Counted from the first letter of the stretch, positions 32,180 to 45,325 are shown. The stretch is DNA of 64,000 nt from Calendula officinalis (GCA_963853835.1 OY970830.1:33193966-33257965); one strand, 5' to 3'. A program made the numbers and translations. Notes: a model not told the origin generated them from the letters alone.

Positions 32180-35100
32180 TTAAGTTTTGAGATTTAGCAT
32201 ACCAAGCTTAGACACAAGAAAATTAAAGCGTTTTTCGTCTAAAGCCTTGGTAAACAAATCAGCTAATTGATAATCAGTTGAAACGAAGTACAATTCCACA
32301 TTACCGTGTTCAACATGGGCTTTTATAAAATGATATCGAAGATCAATATGTTTAGTTTTGGAATGTTGAACATGATTGCATGAAATTGCAATTGCACTTC
32401 GTGAATCATAATATAAAGGAATACGACTGTATAAAAAGCCATAATCTGTTAATTGTGATTGCATCCAAATTACCTGGGATAAGCAGCTTGCAGCAGCGAC
32501 ATATTCTGCTTCTGCAGTTGAAAGAGAAACACAATTTTGCTTTCGTGAAGACCAGCTCACCAATTTAGCACCCAAAAATTGGAAACTTCCAGATGTACTC
32601 TTGCGATCCAGCATACATCCAGCATGGTCAGCATCAGAAATAGCAGTCAATTTAAAAGAAGTTTCTTTAGGATACCAAAGACCAAGATCTCGAGTACCCT
32701 TCAGATAGTGAAATATATGTTTGACGGCTTGAAGATGTGATTCTTTAGGAGCAGCCTGATACCGAGCACATATGCAAGTAGAGAACATAATGTCTGGTCG
32801 ACTCGAAGTAAGATATAACAAAGATCTGATCATCCCCCGATAATTGGTAATATCAACAAGTTTTCCATCAGGATCAGCATGCAATTTCGAACCAGGTGAC
32901 ATCGGCGTCGGAATTGGTTTACAATCATCCATAAGATATTTCATCAAGAGATCAGTTATATACATGGATTGATTGATGAAGATCCCGGTAGGTAATTGGC
33001 GAACTTGAAGACCAAGGAAGAAATTCATTTCACCCATCATACTCATCTCAAAACGTTTAACCATAAGATCCGAGAACTTTTTGCAGTATTTGGGATTTGT
33101 AGATCCAAAAATGATATCATCAACATAAATTTGAATGAGTACGATGTCTTCCCCTTGTCATTTGATGAAAAGAGTTGTATCTATTTTTCCTTTTGAAAAA
33201 CCAGACTCAACTAAAAATTTGGATAGCACATCATAACACGTCCGAGGAGCTTGTTTCAAGCCATACAAAGCTTTGTCGAGAATATAAACATGATTAGGCA
33301 AGTGTGGATCTACAAAACCTTCGGGTTGATGAATGAACATTTCTTCTTTGAGTATGCCATTTAAAAATGCAGTTTTTACATCCATTTGATAGATAGTAAA
33401 ATTCTTATGTGCTGCATATGCCAAAAATATTCGAATGGATTCTATTCGTGCAACTGGAGCAAACGTTTCTTCAAAGTCAATTCCCTCTTGTTGAGCATAA
33501 CCTTTGGCGACTAAACATGCTTTATTACGAATGACAATCCCATTCTCATCCTTTTTATTTTTGAAAATCCACTTCGTACCAATAACAGATTTACCTGGTA
33601 GTTTTGGAACCAGACGCCAAACTTTTAAACGTTCAAATTGATTGATTTCTTCTTGCATAGCAAGAATCCAGTCTGGGTCTGACAAAGCTTCACTGACTTT
33701 CTTAGGTTCATTCGAGCTTAGAAAATCTGAGAATTGACATTCACCAGCAGTAGCTTTACGGGTTTGAACAGAAGATTCAGGATTACCGATTATTTGATGA
33801 AGAGGGTGATCTTTTGTCCATTTAAGAGAATGCGGAAGTGGTAGTTGACCTGGATTAATATTTGACGTATCAGTGAATGTTGGATGAGGGATTATCGCAG
33901 TTTGAGCATTTGGAGCATTGGATGTAGATGGTGGAGGATCAACACGTTTAACATTGAACTTGGAGAAATCAATCACCAAAGGTGGAGCTTGTGCCGGAAC
34001 CAAATTTAAGTCTAAAGTATTGGCAGCATGAGTACGAGTTGGAGGATTATCCGGTGACGATTGGTTGTCCAATGATGAAGAAGAATCTGAATCAAATAAG
34101 TTTGTATTGGGAGCAATAGAAGTATGGGATGGAGAATCAGTAGAACTTGAATTTTGAATTTCAGGTACAGTGATGGATTGAACATCAGCTACTGATGGAA
34201 ATGGAACGCCAGCTTCCTCAAGTAATTTATGTCATATGTTATGATAATCATCGTAGAAATGTTCAAATAAAACATCTAAATCATTTTCTGATGTTGAAGG
34301 AGACGACGAAGGTAAAGGAATTTCAATGTTTGTAGTCAGTGAATCCAGAGGAAAAGTCTCATCAAATGTAACATTTACACTTTCTTGTATCGTGCGATTT
34401 GAACGATTATAAACTCTAAAGGATGCAGATTCACGTGAGTACCCCACAAAAGTTCCTACATCAGCCTTAGCTTCAAATTTATGCAACTTGTCTTTATTAT
34501 TCAGAATAAAGCAACGACTCCCAAAAGTATGGAAAAATTTAACATTTGGAATACGTTTATTGATCAGTTCATACGGAGTTTGTTGTAGGTTTTGTTGATG
34601 ATTGAACGATTTTGAGTGAAGCATGCCGTACTTATGGCTTCTGCCCAAAGAGATAATGGGAGTTTGGAAAATGAAAGCATGGTACGAGCAGCTTCAACTA
34701 ATGTTCTATTTCTTCGTTCAACAACCCCATTTTGTTGAGGTGTTCGGGCAGCGGAAAATTGATGGGTTATTCCAACTGAAGTAAGAAAAGAATCTAAAGT
34801 TTGATTTTTAAATTCAGTTCCATTATCAGTACGAATGGCATGGACTTTTAAATCCAATTTTTTCTCAGATTTCTTGATGAAGGCTATAATGATATTGGCA
34901 GCTTCATCTTTTGTACGTAAGAAATGAACCCATGTATATCGTGAGTAATCATCAACAATCACCAATACATACCGTTTTCTACCTATTGATTGAACGCTCA
35001 TGGGACCACATAAATCCATATGTAGTAATTCAAGTGGTTTTGAAGTACTTGGAACTGGTTTGGACTTATGAGACTTTTTAGTCATTTTTCTCATTTCGTA

Positions 35101-35625
35101 AGACGCGCATAGATGATCTTTATCAAATGAAACATCTGGAAGACCAGACACATGGCCACCTTTTACCAATTTGTTGATAGTTTTGAAATTAAGGTGTGTG
35201 AGACGACGGTGCCATAACCATGATTCATTTGACGTTGCTTTTGACACTAAACATACTTCTTCAAGTGGGACCACGTCATTGAGATTGATAGTAAAAAGGT
35301 TCGTCTCACGTTTTCCGGTGAGTAGTTCTTCACCTTCATAAGTGCGAACAGCACACTTCTTTGTTCGAAAATTGACTTCCAACGTTTTATCACAGAATTG
35401 ACCAATACTAAAAAGATTGTGAGCAAGATCTTCAACATAGGTCACATTACGGATTATTAAATTTTTTCGAATGATATCTCCAATACACATGATAGCTGTT
35501 AAATGGCCATTCCCAAAACGAACAGTTCCCAAATATTTTTCTCGAAAATTGGTTAATAATTCCTTGTTACCAGTCATATGTCGTGAACATCCGGAATCGA
35601 GATACCATGTATTCTACATAAAAAA
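32180..35625 (-). pseudogene. Copia pol of C3 (protease, integrase, RT, RNase H), broken
   Basis: Minus strand. The protease motif DSGCSRHMTGN starts near 35605. The integrase has the zinc region (WHRRLTHLNF...), VDDYSRYTWVHFLRTKDE, RTDNGTEF and NGVVERRNRT. A one-base loss near 34580, in an A-run that is one base longer in C1, shifts the frame into 34232-34648. A TGA at 34232-34234 and another at 33158-33160 interrupt the frame; both look like CGA-type changes compared with C1. The RT box QIYVDDIIFGSTN survives just after the second stop, and RNase H runs to 32180 with LADLFTKALDEKRF. Not translatable as one product. Confidence 0.92.
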
Positions 35626-35739
35626 ATTAAAACAATTTAGGTACCCAATCAGTTATGGGTCCTGATTGGTTAGTAATATATGTTTTATGTAGTGGTGATT
35701 ATGTGATTAATTCAGAGAGTTGAAGAACTGCAAGGAGGC

Positions 35740-38700
35740 AGTTCTTTTGTTGTTCGTTTAACAGCCCATTCGAAAGATTTCACAGGGGATTGTAGAATCC
35801 ATTTTGATTTTTCATTTTTAATCCATTTATATTTGACAAACTTAGATGGTTTTTGAATTGGTTTGTGAGATGGAGTCGAGGAACCGGAATTTGGCGATTT
35901 AGGTGCAGAAACGAATTGATAAACCAGACGACGAACTGACGAAGATTTAGGTGCAGCCTTTGATGGAAATGAACGTGTTATTGTAGATTTTAGAGATGGA
36001 GAAAGTATTGTTTTCCAAGGTGCTGGATAACAAATTGTACATGAATGAATGATCGAACCATTTTTATGAAGAACATCATGTCGAGGGCCACAAGAAGCAT
36101 CTTTTCTAACAAAATATCATGTATCATATTGAGAAATTGGTTTATTAGTTTTTCTATCAAAATAAACCTTTTTGCCATTTGTATATGTTTTAACAATCAA
36201 ACTTATACCATTAACAGAGTGATTAACAGGACGATAAATTGCAGAATCATACACAATTCCATACAATGTTTTTGGACAAATAAAAGCTGAGGAGTTATTA
36301 CATTTATTTGAATCAGAAAAAGAAGAAACTAAACGCGAAGAAGAACTAGACTTCGTAAGTTCTTTTGACTTAAGCATACTAGAACTGGACGACTTAGACT
36401 TCTTAATCTGAGGAACTTATTAAGCTTGGACTCTAAGGTTCTATCTGAAACAGTTAAAGCAGGTGAATTAGGAACTCTTTTTAAAATAACTGGAGTTTTG
36501 TTAGTAAAACATGTAGCATTGAGGGACACAACAGGTTTTTTAGATTGACATGGAACATGACGAGAATTAATTTCAACAAGTTTGTCTTCTAATTCAGAAA
36601 TTTTGGATTGTAAAACTCATTTTTCGTTATTAAAAGCCTTATGTGTGTCATCAATTTCAGTTTCCAATTGACAAATTTTCTTTTCAAGAATTAGAGATGG
36701 TACATAAATCTTTGGTGTAATCTTTTGCTGAATAACAGCATTTCCTTCAAGTTCAAATGCTTCTGGTGTAACACTTCGAAAATAATCATCATTTTCAAAA
36801 TTTTGCTTTTTAGTTTCATATGTTTTATTTAATTCAGTATAGTTGAAACTAATTTGTGCATTCTCCTTTTTAGCTCTGTTAAAGATCTCAATATCTTCTT
36901 CCTCATCTGTCATTCGAAGGAAGCTTTGCCAAATATCTTGATGCATGTATTTGGAGTCATACAATGTTGGAAGCACGTCACACGCCTTTTTCAGATATTC
37001 TAGATTATCAGCTCCTAGCCCTTCTCTTGAATTGAAATATTTGAAGTCCTTTGGTTTTTTCAAGTGAATGGTTTGATCAGTTTGTCCACGTTTGGCAATT
37101 ATTTCTTCAAGATGTTTGATGTGGGAAGAAAGTTAAATATTCTCATTTTGAAGTTGATGTATGACATTTTGTTTATTATTTATTTCCCGTGATGTGTAGA
37201 TGTCGTTTTCATGTATAGTTTCAGATAATACTTTTATTTGATTGTTTAAATATTTAAACTGTTCCTCATTTTCATCGAATTCCTTTTGTTTACATTCCAA
37301 CCAGTTTTTAGTTATTTGATATTCATGAAACGTTTCAATATAAAATTTGTAATATTTATCATTTCGATCAGTTGATATTGAATTTTGTGTACTTTTAATA
37401 TTTGTGATTTCAATTTCTTTTTCCGAAATTGTAAGAGAAAGATTCTGAATTTCATTTTCATACTGAATTTTCAATTCTGATACTTGATTTTGTAAATCCA
37501 GATTCTTTTGTTTGAAAATTTGATTTTGTTTAATACGATGAGCAAGTTTTTCACCATGATGAGCAAATTGTTCGCGTTCTTTTTCTAAATCATTCAAACG
37601 TTCTTGAAGTTGAATATTTAAATCTTTTTCAAGTAAAAAGTTTTGTTTTAAAGAATCAAGTTCAGATGTTTGAATTTTAACAAAACCAATATCAGGATCT
37701 GTGGATATATCAGAATTTGAATCGGAATTTGATAAGAGAGAGTTGATTACCTCAATTTCCTTGTTGGCTTCCTCATTAAATCTACCAGAAATCTAAGCAT
37801 TTTCCCTTGCCATAAAACATAAATTTGCTGAATGCTCTTCATCCTCAGGATCTGAATCTTCCATCCACTGGAGATCTTCAGCTATTAACACCTTTCCTGT
37901 TTCGATTTGCTTTTCCATCAACATCTTCCGTTTAAAATATTCAAAATCACGAACTTTAGGTTTCTTGCAATCACGGGAGAAATGACCAGCAATTCCACAA
38001 TTATTGCATTTCTTTTTAGGATCCAAAGGTGTGATCGTTGGTTTATCAGTAGAAATTACAGCAGATGGAGCAGACTTGAAGTTTGATGAAGACATCAGAT
38101 TGTTGTTTGTGGGTTTTGAATACCATTTTTTCTGATAGTTTGAGATAAAAGACATAGCTTGCAATACTTGTTGTAGTTCTTTTTCCATATCATCATCCGA
38201 ATCTGATGCAAGTTCGTCAGATTTTTCTTTCATTTTACCCGATGCATTAAATTGGTGTTGTTTTGTAAGTAGTGCAAGTGTATCCTGAGTATTTGCTGCA
38301 TCTTGTCTCGTTTTGACTATTTCTTACACCATGGGTGCATTTTTTAGTAAATACTCATAAAGTTCATGAACATCAATCAAGTGAAGATCCTTGTGTTGCA
38401 TTGCACTGTTACCAAACGTGGCCCATTCGGGAAGTAGACTGTTGATGAACTTGATGTTGATCTCAAGATTTTCCTTTTTCAGATTGTTTCGACGGAGGTC
38501 ATTCAACAAATTACAATAACGATGATATGTGCTTTCCAAATCTTCCCCGGTTCTAGCTTTAAAGGTTTGATAGGCATTTAAAGTAGTAACCATTTTTGCT
38601 TTGTTTCCTAAAACAGTACCCTCCATTTGTTTCCGTATTTCATCCCAAAGTTCTTTACCGGTTGTCAAACTATCTAAGCTGTTATAGATTTCATTTGGTA

Positions 38701-39004
38701 AACTTTGAAGCATGAATGAAAAAGAGTGTAAATCTGCTTTAGCTCGTTGTTTTTGTTGAGCATTATATCAAGCAGGAGGAAGTGGAGTCCGACCACCAAG
38801 AACTGGAGGATTTGCATTTGGAATAGCAATAACATCTTCATAAAACACAGCCACCCCACTCTCAAGAGAATCATGAATTTCAGTAGCCAATTCATGATGT
38901 TTAATAAAGTGGAGAAATCGTATTTTCCACTGAGCATATTCACCTCGGTATAAAACCGGAGGTTTGAGATCGGTTCCGATAGAAAGAGCATCTTTTGACG
39001 TCAT
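35740..39004 (-). pseudogene. Copia gag of C3, broken
   Basis: Starts MTSKDALSIGTDLKPPVLY at 39004. UBN2-type Gag core sequence follows (LPNEIYNSLDSLTTGKELWD, 38324-38713), then a CCHC knuckle CNNCGIAGHFSRDC near 38000, then coiled-coil sequence, and finally the block also present in C2 (IWQSFLRM, FNYTELNKTYE). In-frame stops lie at 38768-38770, 38324-38326, 37793-37795, 37133-37135 and 36617-36619, and a frameshift near 36415. The part after the knuckle is the ancestor-like counterpart of the C2 799-codon ORF, which shows what C2 lost. Confidence 0.88.
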
Positions 39005-39299
39005 TTTGAAGCGATTTTAAGTTGCAATTTTGTGAGAGAAAATTCAAAATCTCCAAAATGATCAACTGATTTTTCCAGATGGTAAAATATACTATAAATG
39101 TGGCCTAGATTTTCGAATTGGTCTAAACCGATAAACAGATCAAAAACTAGGGCTCAACGAAGTTTGGAATTTTATCGAAAAATCACAATAACACAAATAA
39201 AGTGTTTAAAACAAGGGTTTTTGGACCGAGAAGTCGTGGGCTTTAAACGGACACCCGAGCTGAAAGTTATGATCGTTTTAGTATAACCCCTTTTGTTAC

Positions 39300-39381
39300 G
39301 CGATTTTGAGCCGAACACTTTATGAAGAGTTCGGGCCGAACAATGATAAGATCTCGGGCCGAACACTTCGGGCCGAACACT
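39300..39381 (-). repeat. Leader repeats of C3, left part
   Basis: Three to four TTCGGGCCGAAC-type units read on the plus strand, spaced irregularly, between the gag start and the Gypsy insertion. The Gypsy target site ACACT is part of this repeat. The array resumes at 49783. Confidence 0.85.
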
Positions 39382-41858
39382 TGTAACACCCTCAATTTTA
39401 CAAGATTTTTAAAACTTTTTAAATATATTATTTAATGTAAAATGTCCCAAAACTTAAATATTTAAAATCCCCAACATAGTAAAATCGTATTTAACAAAAA
39501 TCTTAAAAGCGGAAATAGTTTAATAGAGTAAAAAGTTTGTAAATATAATAAATGCTGTCCACATCAGCATGGGTAGAATACAGCGGTCAACCGTCCACCT
39601 TCTCCTTCCCTTTGCTAGTACCTGAAATGGTGGGGAAAATAGGGGTCAGCTGGAGAAGCTGAGTGAATATCTCAAAATGCAAACAATTCTAACATACAAC
39701 ACATGAGGGCACATCGGTGTACTCCTAATCAGATACTACTCATTTAATTACTCAGATTTATTTCTCAGATTTTATTACTCAGATTTATATAGCGCGCTCG
39801 GGTGACTTGGGACGAGAGATCAACCTCGACCCGCCTCACACCACCTCAACACCTGTACTCTTCGGCGTGAGTCAAAAGCCTGACACCTGTACTCTTCGGT
39901 GCCAAGTCAAACGTCTGACACCAGTGCTCTTCGGTGTCAAGTCAGATATATTATGTTTAATGTTTTAACTCTGATCTCAGAAACTCAGAACTCGGAAAGC
40001 TAAATCACTGCAAACTCAAATAGTAGTTAACTCAAATAACAGATCAATCTCAGATAGTGATTCAGTCTCAGATAACAAATCAGGCTCAGATACAAATCAG
40101 TCTCAGATATCAGATCAATCACAGAAATATAACACATAAGTCATGCATGTACAACGTTAAAACTGAATACACGGTGAGAATACTCACCTCGAGAAATGCA
40201 AGCTCCAATGGTTCCCGACAATCAGATGGATAACACTTATCTCCTAGACGGTCCTAAAACCAAAAGTGAAACCCGGAATTAAAATCCTACCCGAGGACTT
40301 ATTTCAGAAAGCTGGCAGCCCCCGTCAGTCTCACGGGAACTGCCATAACTCCTAAACAGTGTATTAGATTTTCCTCATATTTTAACCATGGCTAGAAGAC
40401 AATCAGATCTACAATTTACTGTGAGACGGTCACTGGCCAAAACGGACTATAAGTGTCTCAAAAAAGTGATGCAAGACAAACAATCTGCACAGCTCAGAAT
40501 CCTAACAGCAGTCTACTAATTCGACTATAACTTTCAAACCGTAATTCGGATTACCGAGCGGGTCGCGGCGTTGAAAAGCTAATTCAAAAATCAAGGTCCC
40601 AGCACGGGCCAAAAACCAAAGAGAGTATTTTAAGTATGCCAAAAAAACAGTTTACAACAGAAGGCAGATTCTGCCACGAAGTGTTGCTTAAAAGAATTCG
40701 TTTTAATAATCCGCCTCGTTACCGAAAGAACCCGGGCACTTAGTATTATACTCAGCAGCTCTAGGTCATAGATTACTAGGGTTAACTAGGGTCTTTAACT
40801 TTCATGATAAAAGATTCCCGATTGGGAAACCAAGAACCCGAGGGGTTCGGTTTCCATTCGGTTGAGTTTCCTAATTAATTCACAATGATCAAAACAGCCC
40901 TAGCGGGATTACAATCACAGCAGCCCTATGGTTTCTAACATAAATCAACAATCAGATTCATAATACTAAACACGGGGATGTCTCGGAAGATACGGCCAAC
41001 TAATCCGATCAATACCTAGGCTTCAAGCAATACGGTACACCCGAGAGGTTTCTCGATCGGCTGCCACCATCTTATAATCCGAATCTAATATTAACCAGGA
41101 TTCAAACGTGAAGGACATATAAATGAAACAAGAACGGATTGCTTACCCACTTGTACTAGAGGACTGTCGCCGATAGGCTGCCTTGATCGATCGTTACAGC
41201 CACCCTCTTAGTCCTTAAATCCGAAGCAAAAGAATCCGAATATGAGTTAGATACGGACATAGAAGAATTCTGGAATAGAGGAATTAACAACAATGGAAAC
41301 TCACCACACAAACACGACCTTTGCTCGATCGGGAAAATTGCAGCTTGTTCGATCGTGACTCCCTCAAGGGTTTTGATCGAAAATATGGAGAAGGAAAAGG
41401 GAAGAGTCGGCAGAATTTGGTAGGGAGAATTAGGGAATCGGCAATTAAATAACGTGTAAGAGTCTTGAGGCTGCATTATTCAATTGGCCCATCACTTCTC
41501 GGGCTTGGGCTCCTATTTTACACGACCAGCAAAACCTTTAGTCCCTTCCTAAAACTTCGACCACTTAATAGCTACAAGAGGAAAACCGGTTTGCTTCTTA
41601 TCCCAACAACGGGTTTATACTTAGGAGACACAAGCGTCGGGTTTAGGCCTTGGCCTTCGGCCGGCCTCACACCAACACGGAGATTAGAAGGCTTACGCAA
41701 ATAGGGGTTCGAGAAAGTAAATAGCACTAAACGTCACGGACTTAGAATAACTAACACCACGCCACAATAATATTAATGATAGTAATATCCGGTACATAAT
41801 TCCAAAAAGAAATATAAAAACATAAAAAGAAATTATTATAAAAACTTGGGGCGTTACA
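39382..41858 (-). repeat. 3' LTR of Gypsy G
   Basis: 2477 bp, TGTAACGCCCC...GTGTTACA on the minus strand. It holds a three-copy tandem repeat around ACACCTGTACTCTTCGG (39850-39950) and many CTCAGAT words. A purine-rich AAGTGGGATTGAG precedes it as polypurine tract (about 41861-41873). Short ORFs that occur identically in both LTRs are not genes. Confidence 0.96.
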
Positions 41859-41875
41859 ACTCAATCCCACTTGAA

Positions 41876-42522
41876 TCAGACTTCGTCCTCGAAGTCATCA
41901 CTCTGAAATAGGTCGGGATAATTCTCACGCATCTCAGACTCAGGTTCCCATGTCCACTCGGAACCTTTACGGTGCTGCCACTGCACCTTGACTAACACAA
42001 TCTCTTTGTTACGCAAAGTCTTGACCTTGCGGTCAAGAATCGCGATCGGGTGCTCAATATAGTTCAACTTCTCATCAATCTGAATGTCTTCTAATGGCAC
42101 GATCACCGACTCGTCTACAATGCACTTCCTTAGTTGTGAAACGTGAAAAGTGTTATGAATAAGATGGAGTTCCTCTGGTAGGTCCAGGCGATAAGCAACT
42201 TTGCCGACTCTGGCGATCACCTGATAAGGACCAATGTAACGAGGTCCCAACTTTCCCCTCTTCCGGAACCTGATTACTCCCTCCCACGGGGAAACCTTTA
42301 GTAACACATAATCCCCAACTTGAAATTCTAGAACAGAACGCCTTTTGTCTGCATAGCTTTTCTGGCGACTCTGTGCGGTAATCAGCCTCTCACGCACCAT
42401 CTGAATCATCTCGGTAGTTTTCAACACGATTTCAGTACTACCCAGTACTTTGTGCCCGACCTCGCCCCAGCAAATAGGCGTTCGGCACTTCCTACCGTAT
42501 AACATCTCAAAAGGTGGTTTAC
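41876..42522 (-). CDS. Gypsy G pol, last exon: integrase end and chromodomain
   Basis: After the 72-base intron candidate the frame continues with the conserved PFEMLYGRKCRTPICW of the Ty3 integrase C-terminal part, then KLGPRYIGPYQVIARVG (GPY/F module) and LHLIHNTFHVSQLRKC. It ends in a chromodomain: HPIAILDRKVKTLRNKEI, VKVQWQHRKGSEWTWEPE and MRENYPDLF. Chromodomains steer integration to particular chromatin marks. The stop is at 41876-41878. Without splicing this part would be cut off from the rest of pol by an in-frame TAA; translation from the internal Met at 42505 is unlikely to serve the element. Confidence 0.88.
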
Positions 42523-42594
42523 CTAAATCAGAGAAAAGATTAGGAAATCGCTCTTACACAAAATTTAAGAAGGAGAGAAAGTTAATAAACTTAC
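42523..42594 (-). other. Candidate intron in Gypsy G integrase (72 nt, GT-AG)
   Basis: On the minus strand exon-C|GTAAGT at 42595/42594 and TGATTTAG|GT at 42523/42522. The block is T-rich, has a CTAAT branch-point-like word about 17 bases before the acceptor, and contains an in-frame TAA near 42555. Removing it restores the exact spacing between YHSSI and PPFEM found in Ty3 integrases, in phase. The element is too young for this to be easily explained as decay. Confidence 0.72.
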
Positions 42595-45325
42595 GAATGC
42601 TCGAGTGATAACTGTTGTTGTAAGAAAATTCCGCCAACGGTAAATACTTATCCCAACTATCACCAAAATCAAGCACACATGCTCTCAGCATGTCCTCGAG
42701 CGTCTGAATTGTCCGCTCACTCTGACCGTCCGTCTGTGGATGAAACGCGGTGCTGAAATGAAGTCTCGTACCCATCTCCTCCTGGAATTTCTCCCAAAAT
42801 CTCGATGTAAAACGAGTGTCTCTGTCTGATACAATAGAGACTGGTATACCGTGTCTAGCCACAATCTCACGAACAAAAATATCTGCCATCTTCTCTGCTG
42901 ATGAACTCTCTCGAATCGGAATAAAATGAGCACTCTTAGTCAAACGGTCAACGACTACCCAGATAGCATCATATCCTCCTGGCGTTTTCGGTAACTTGGT
43001 GATCAAATCCATAGTAATCTGTTCCCACTTCCACACTGGAATCTCTAATGGCTGTAACATACCATGTGGTTTCTGGTGCTCGGCCTTGACCTTGCGACAA
43101 GTCAGGCATTTCTCAACATACTCGGCTACTTCTAACTTCATACCCGGCCACCAATAGTTTTCCCGAAGATCTCGATACATCTTAGTCGCCCCCGGATGAA
43201 TAGAAAATTTAGACTTATGAGCCTCGTCTAATAACACATCACGGTTACCACCGTGTGAAGGAACCCAAACTCTACCAAGATGCGTCAAAAGGTCTCTACT
43301 GTCCTTCACAAAACTACCAATCACACCTACAACCCGCTCTTTCTTAGCCTGCTCGGCCTCTGAAGCCTCTGTCTGAGCACTGCGAATAGACTCTAACAAC
43401 GATGCCACTGCTGTCAACCTCATACAAACACCCCGAATAGGGTTCCTGCTCAACGCATCAGCCACTACATTGGCTTTACCTGGATGGTAAAGGATCTCAC
43501 AATCGTAATCCTTCAACACATCTAGCCATCTCCTCTGTCTCATATTCAAATCTTGCCGATCCATCAAATATTTCAAACTCTTATGATCAGTGTAGATGGT
43601 GATTTTCACGCCATACAAATAATGCCTCCAGATTTTTAAGGCAAACACCACGGCACCTAACTCAAGATCATGCGTAGGGTAATTTCCTTCGTGGGATTTC
43701 AACTGCCTAGACGCATATGCAATCACTTTACCCCTTTGCATTAGAACGGCACCCAAACCCTGAATAGACGCATCACAGTAAACCACAAAATCTTCCACGC
43801 CCTCTGGCAGGGCTAGAATTGGCGCTTCACATAACCGGTTTCTCAATGCTTCGAAAGCTTCCTGCTGCTGATTACCCCAACTAAATGCGGCTGATTTCTT
43901 GGTCAGCTTTGTCAATGGTGACGCGATTTTGGAGAAATCTTGGATAAAACGACGATAATATCCAGCCAAACCCAAGAAACTACGAATCTCTGATGGCGTC
44001 TTAGGTACTTCCCACTTCATTACCGCTGAGATTTTTGCGGGGTCGACTTTTATACCTTCTTCATTCACAACATGACCCAGAAACTGCACTTCCCGTAACC
44101 AAAATTCACACTTGGAAAATTTAGCATAAAGACCTTCGCGTCTCAACGTATCTAACACCTCGCGAAGATGAACCTCGTGGTCCGTTTTGGTCTTTGAGTA
44201 AACCAAAATATCATCAATAAACACGATCACAGAACGATCTAACATACTACTACACACCCGATTCATAAGGTCCATGAAAGCCGCTGGTGCGTTAGTGAGT
44301 CCGAAAGGCATCACTACAAATTCATAATGACCGTAACGTGTTCGAAAGGCGGTTTTCTCAATATCTTCTTCTTTCACTCGCATCTGATGATATCCTGAAC
44401 GTAAATCGATCTTTGAAAACCATGACGCACCCTGAAGCTGGTCAAATAAATCATCGATTCTCGGCAATGGATAACGGTTTTTCACCGTCAATTTATTTAA
44501 TTCACGGTAATCGATACACATTCTTTGTGACCCATCTTTCTTCTTCACAAATAATATCGGTGCGCCCCACGGTGAACAACTCGGTCGGATAAATTCTTTT
44601 TCTTGTAACTCTTGTAACTGGTCATACAGTTCTTTCATTTCTGGCGGTGCAAGGCGATAAGGAGCCTTAGCAATCGGCGCCGCACCCGGTACCAAATCAA
44701 TTCGAAATTCCACCTGCCTCTCTGGTGGTATTCCCGGCAGATCCTCGGGAAATACATCGGCATATTCACTAACAATGGGAACACTTTCTATCGACCTCGG
44801 TTTTGATTCAAGGATGGTGTCGATAACATAAGCTAGATAACCCACGGCACCGTGCTGAAGGTATTTCCTTGCCCTCGCAGCCGAACACAGTGCCGGCACC
44901 AATCGGTTTATGTCGCCCTGGATTACCAACTCAATCCCACTTGGGGGTTTGATACGGATTTGTTTTTGATGACAGAGAATCTCGGCATGGTATTCAGTCA
45001 TCCAATCCATCCCCACGATCACACACAATTCTCTCATAGCGATAGGAATAAGATTTATGGGAAATTTCTTCCCACACAGCTCGATCAGACAATTTCGGTA
45101 AACTTTTGTAACCGTTAGAGTTTTTTCGTTGACGACTTCTATCACTAAAGGCTCGGAAAGGTTCTCTAATCTATGAGACATTAGCTTGCTAAAAGCATGA
45201 GAGACAAACGAGTGGGTTGCCCCACTATCAAATAAGACAAAAGCAGGTATGTCGTTCACAGAGAAAGTACCTATTGCACAGACATCACCACATGCACACA
45301 GAATTAGAAACACAGTAGTATTCAT
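42554..45325 (-). CDS. Gypsy G pol: protease, RT, RNase H, integrase core
   Basis: A 923-codon open frame. Its first 18 residues fall in the candidate intron, so the exon is better placed at 45271-42595. Domains: aspartic protease DSGATHSFVS (residues 33-42); RT with the catalytic FIDDILVYS (around 370) and GLTNAPAAFMDLMNRV; RNase H with YCDASIQGLGAVL and TDHKSLKYL; integrase with HPGATKMYRDLRENYWWPGM and CLTCRKVK (HHCC zinc site), then IVSDRDTRFTSRFW and HPQTDGQSERTIQ (D, D and E of the core). No stop or frameshift disturbs these domains, which fits recent activity. It runs into TAA only inside the integrase intron candidate. Confidence 0.95.
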   Translation of the reverse strand: MNTTVFLILCACGDVCAIGTFSVNDIPAFVLFDSGATHSFVSHAFSKLMSHRLENLSEPLVIEVVNEKTLTVTKVYRNCLIELCGKKFPINLIPIAMRELCVIVGMDWMTEYHAEILCHQKQIRIKPPSGIELVIQGDINRLVPALCSAARARKYLQHGAVGYLAYVIDTILESKPRSIESVPIVSEYADVFPEDLPGIPPERQVEFRIDLVPGAAPIAKAPYRLAPPEMKELYDQLQELQEKEFIRPSCSPWGAPILFVKKKDGSQRMCIDYRELNKLTVKNRYPLPRIDDLFDQLQGASWFSKIDLRSGYHQMRVKEEDIEKTAFRTRYGHYEFVVMPFGLTNAPAAFMDLMNRVCSSMLDRSVIVFIDDILVYSKTKTDHEVHLREVLDTLRREGLYAKFSKCEFWLREVQFLGHVVNEEGIKVDPAKISAVMKWEVPKTPSEIRSFLGLAGYYRRFIQDFSKIASPLTKLTKKSAAFSWGNQQQEAFEALRNRLCEAPILALPEGVEDFVVYCDASIQGLGAVLMQRGKVIAYASRQLKSHEGNYPTHDLELGAVVFALKIWRHYLYGVKITIYTDHKSLKYLMDRQDLNMRQRRWLDVLKDYDCEILYHPGKANVVADALSRNPIRGVCMRLTAVASLLESIRSAQTEASEAEQAKKERVVGVIGSFVKDSRDLLTHLGRVWVPSHGGNRDVLLDEAHKSKFSIHPGATKMYRDLRENYWWPGMKLEVAEYVEKCLTCRKVKAEHQKPHGMLQPLEIPVWKWEQITMDLITKLPKTPGGYDAIWVVVDRLTKSAHFIPIRESSSAEKMADIFVREIVARHGIPVSIVSDRDTRFTSRFWEKFQEEMGTRLHFSTAFHPQTDGQSERTIQTLEDMLRACVLDFGDSWDKYLPLAEFSYNNSYHSSIRKFINFLSFLNFV

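Noticed and set aside
32996..33196. Plus-strand ORFs within the C1, C3, C4 and Gypsy pol regions
   Set aside because: Antisense shadows of pol; no independent support.
41156..41704. Short ORFs of 79 and 106 codons, repeated at 49075-49623
   Set aside because: They lie inside the two LTRs of Gypsy G and are identical because the LTRs are identical; no domain.
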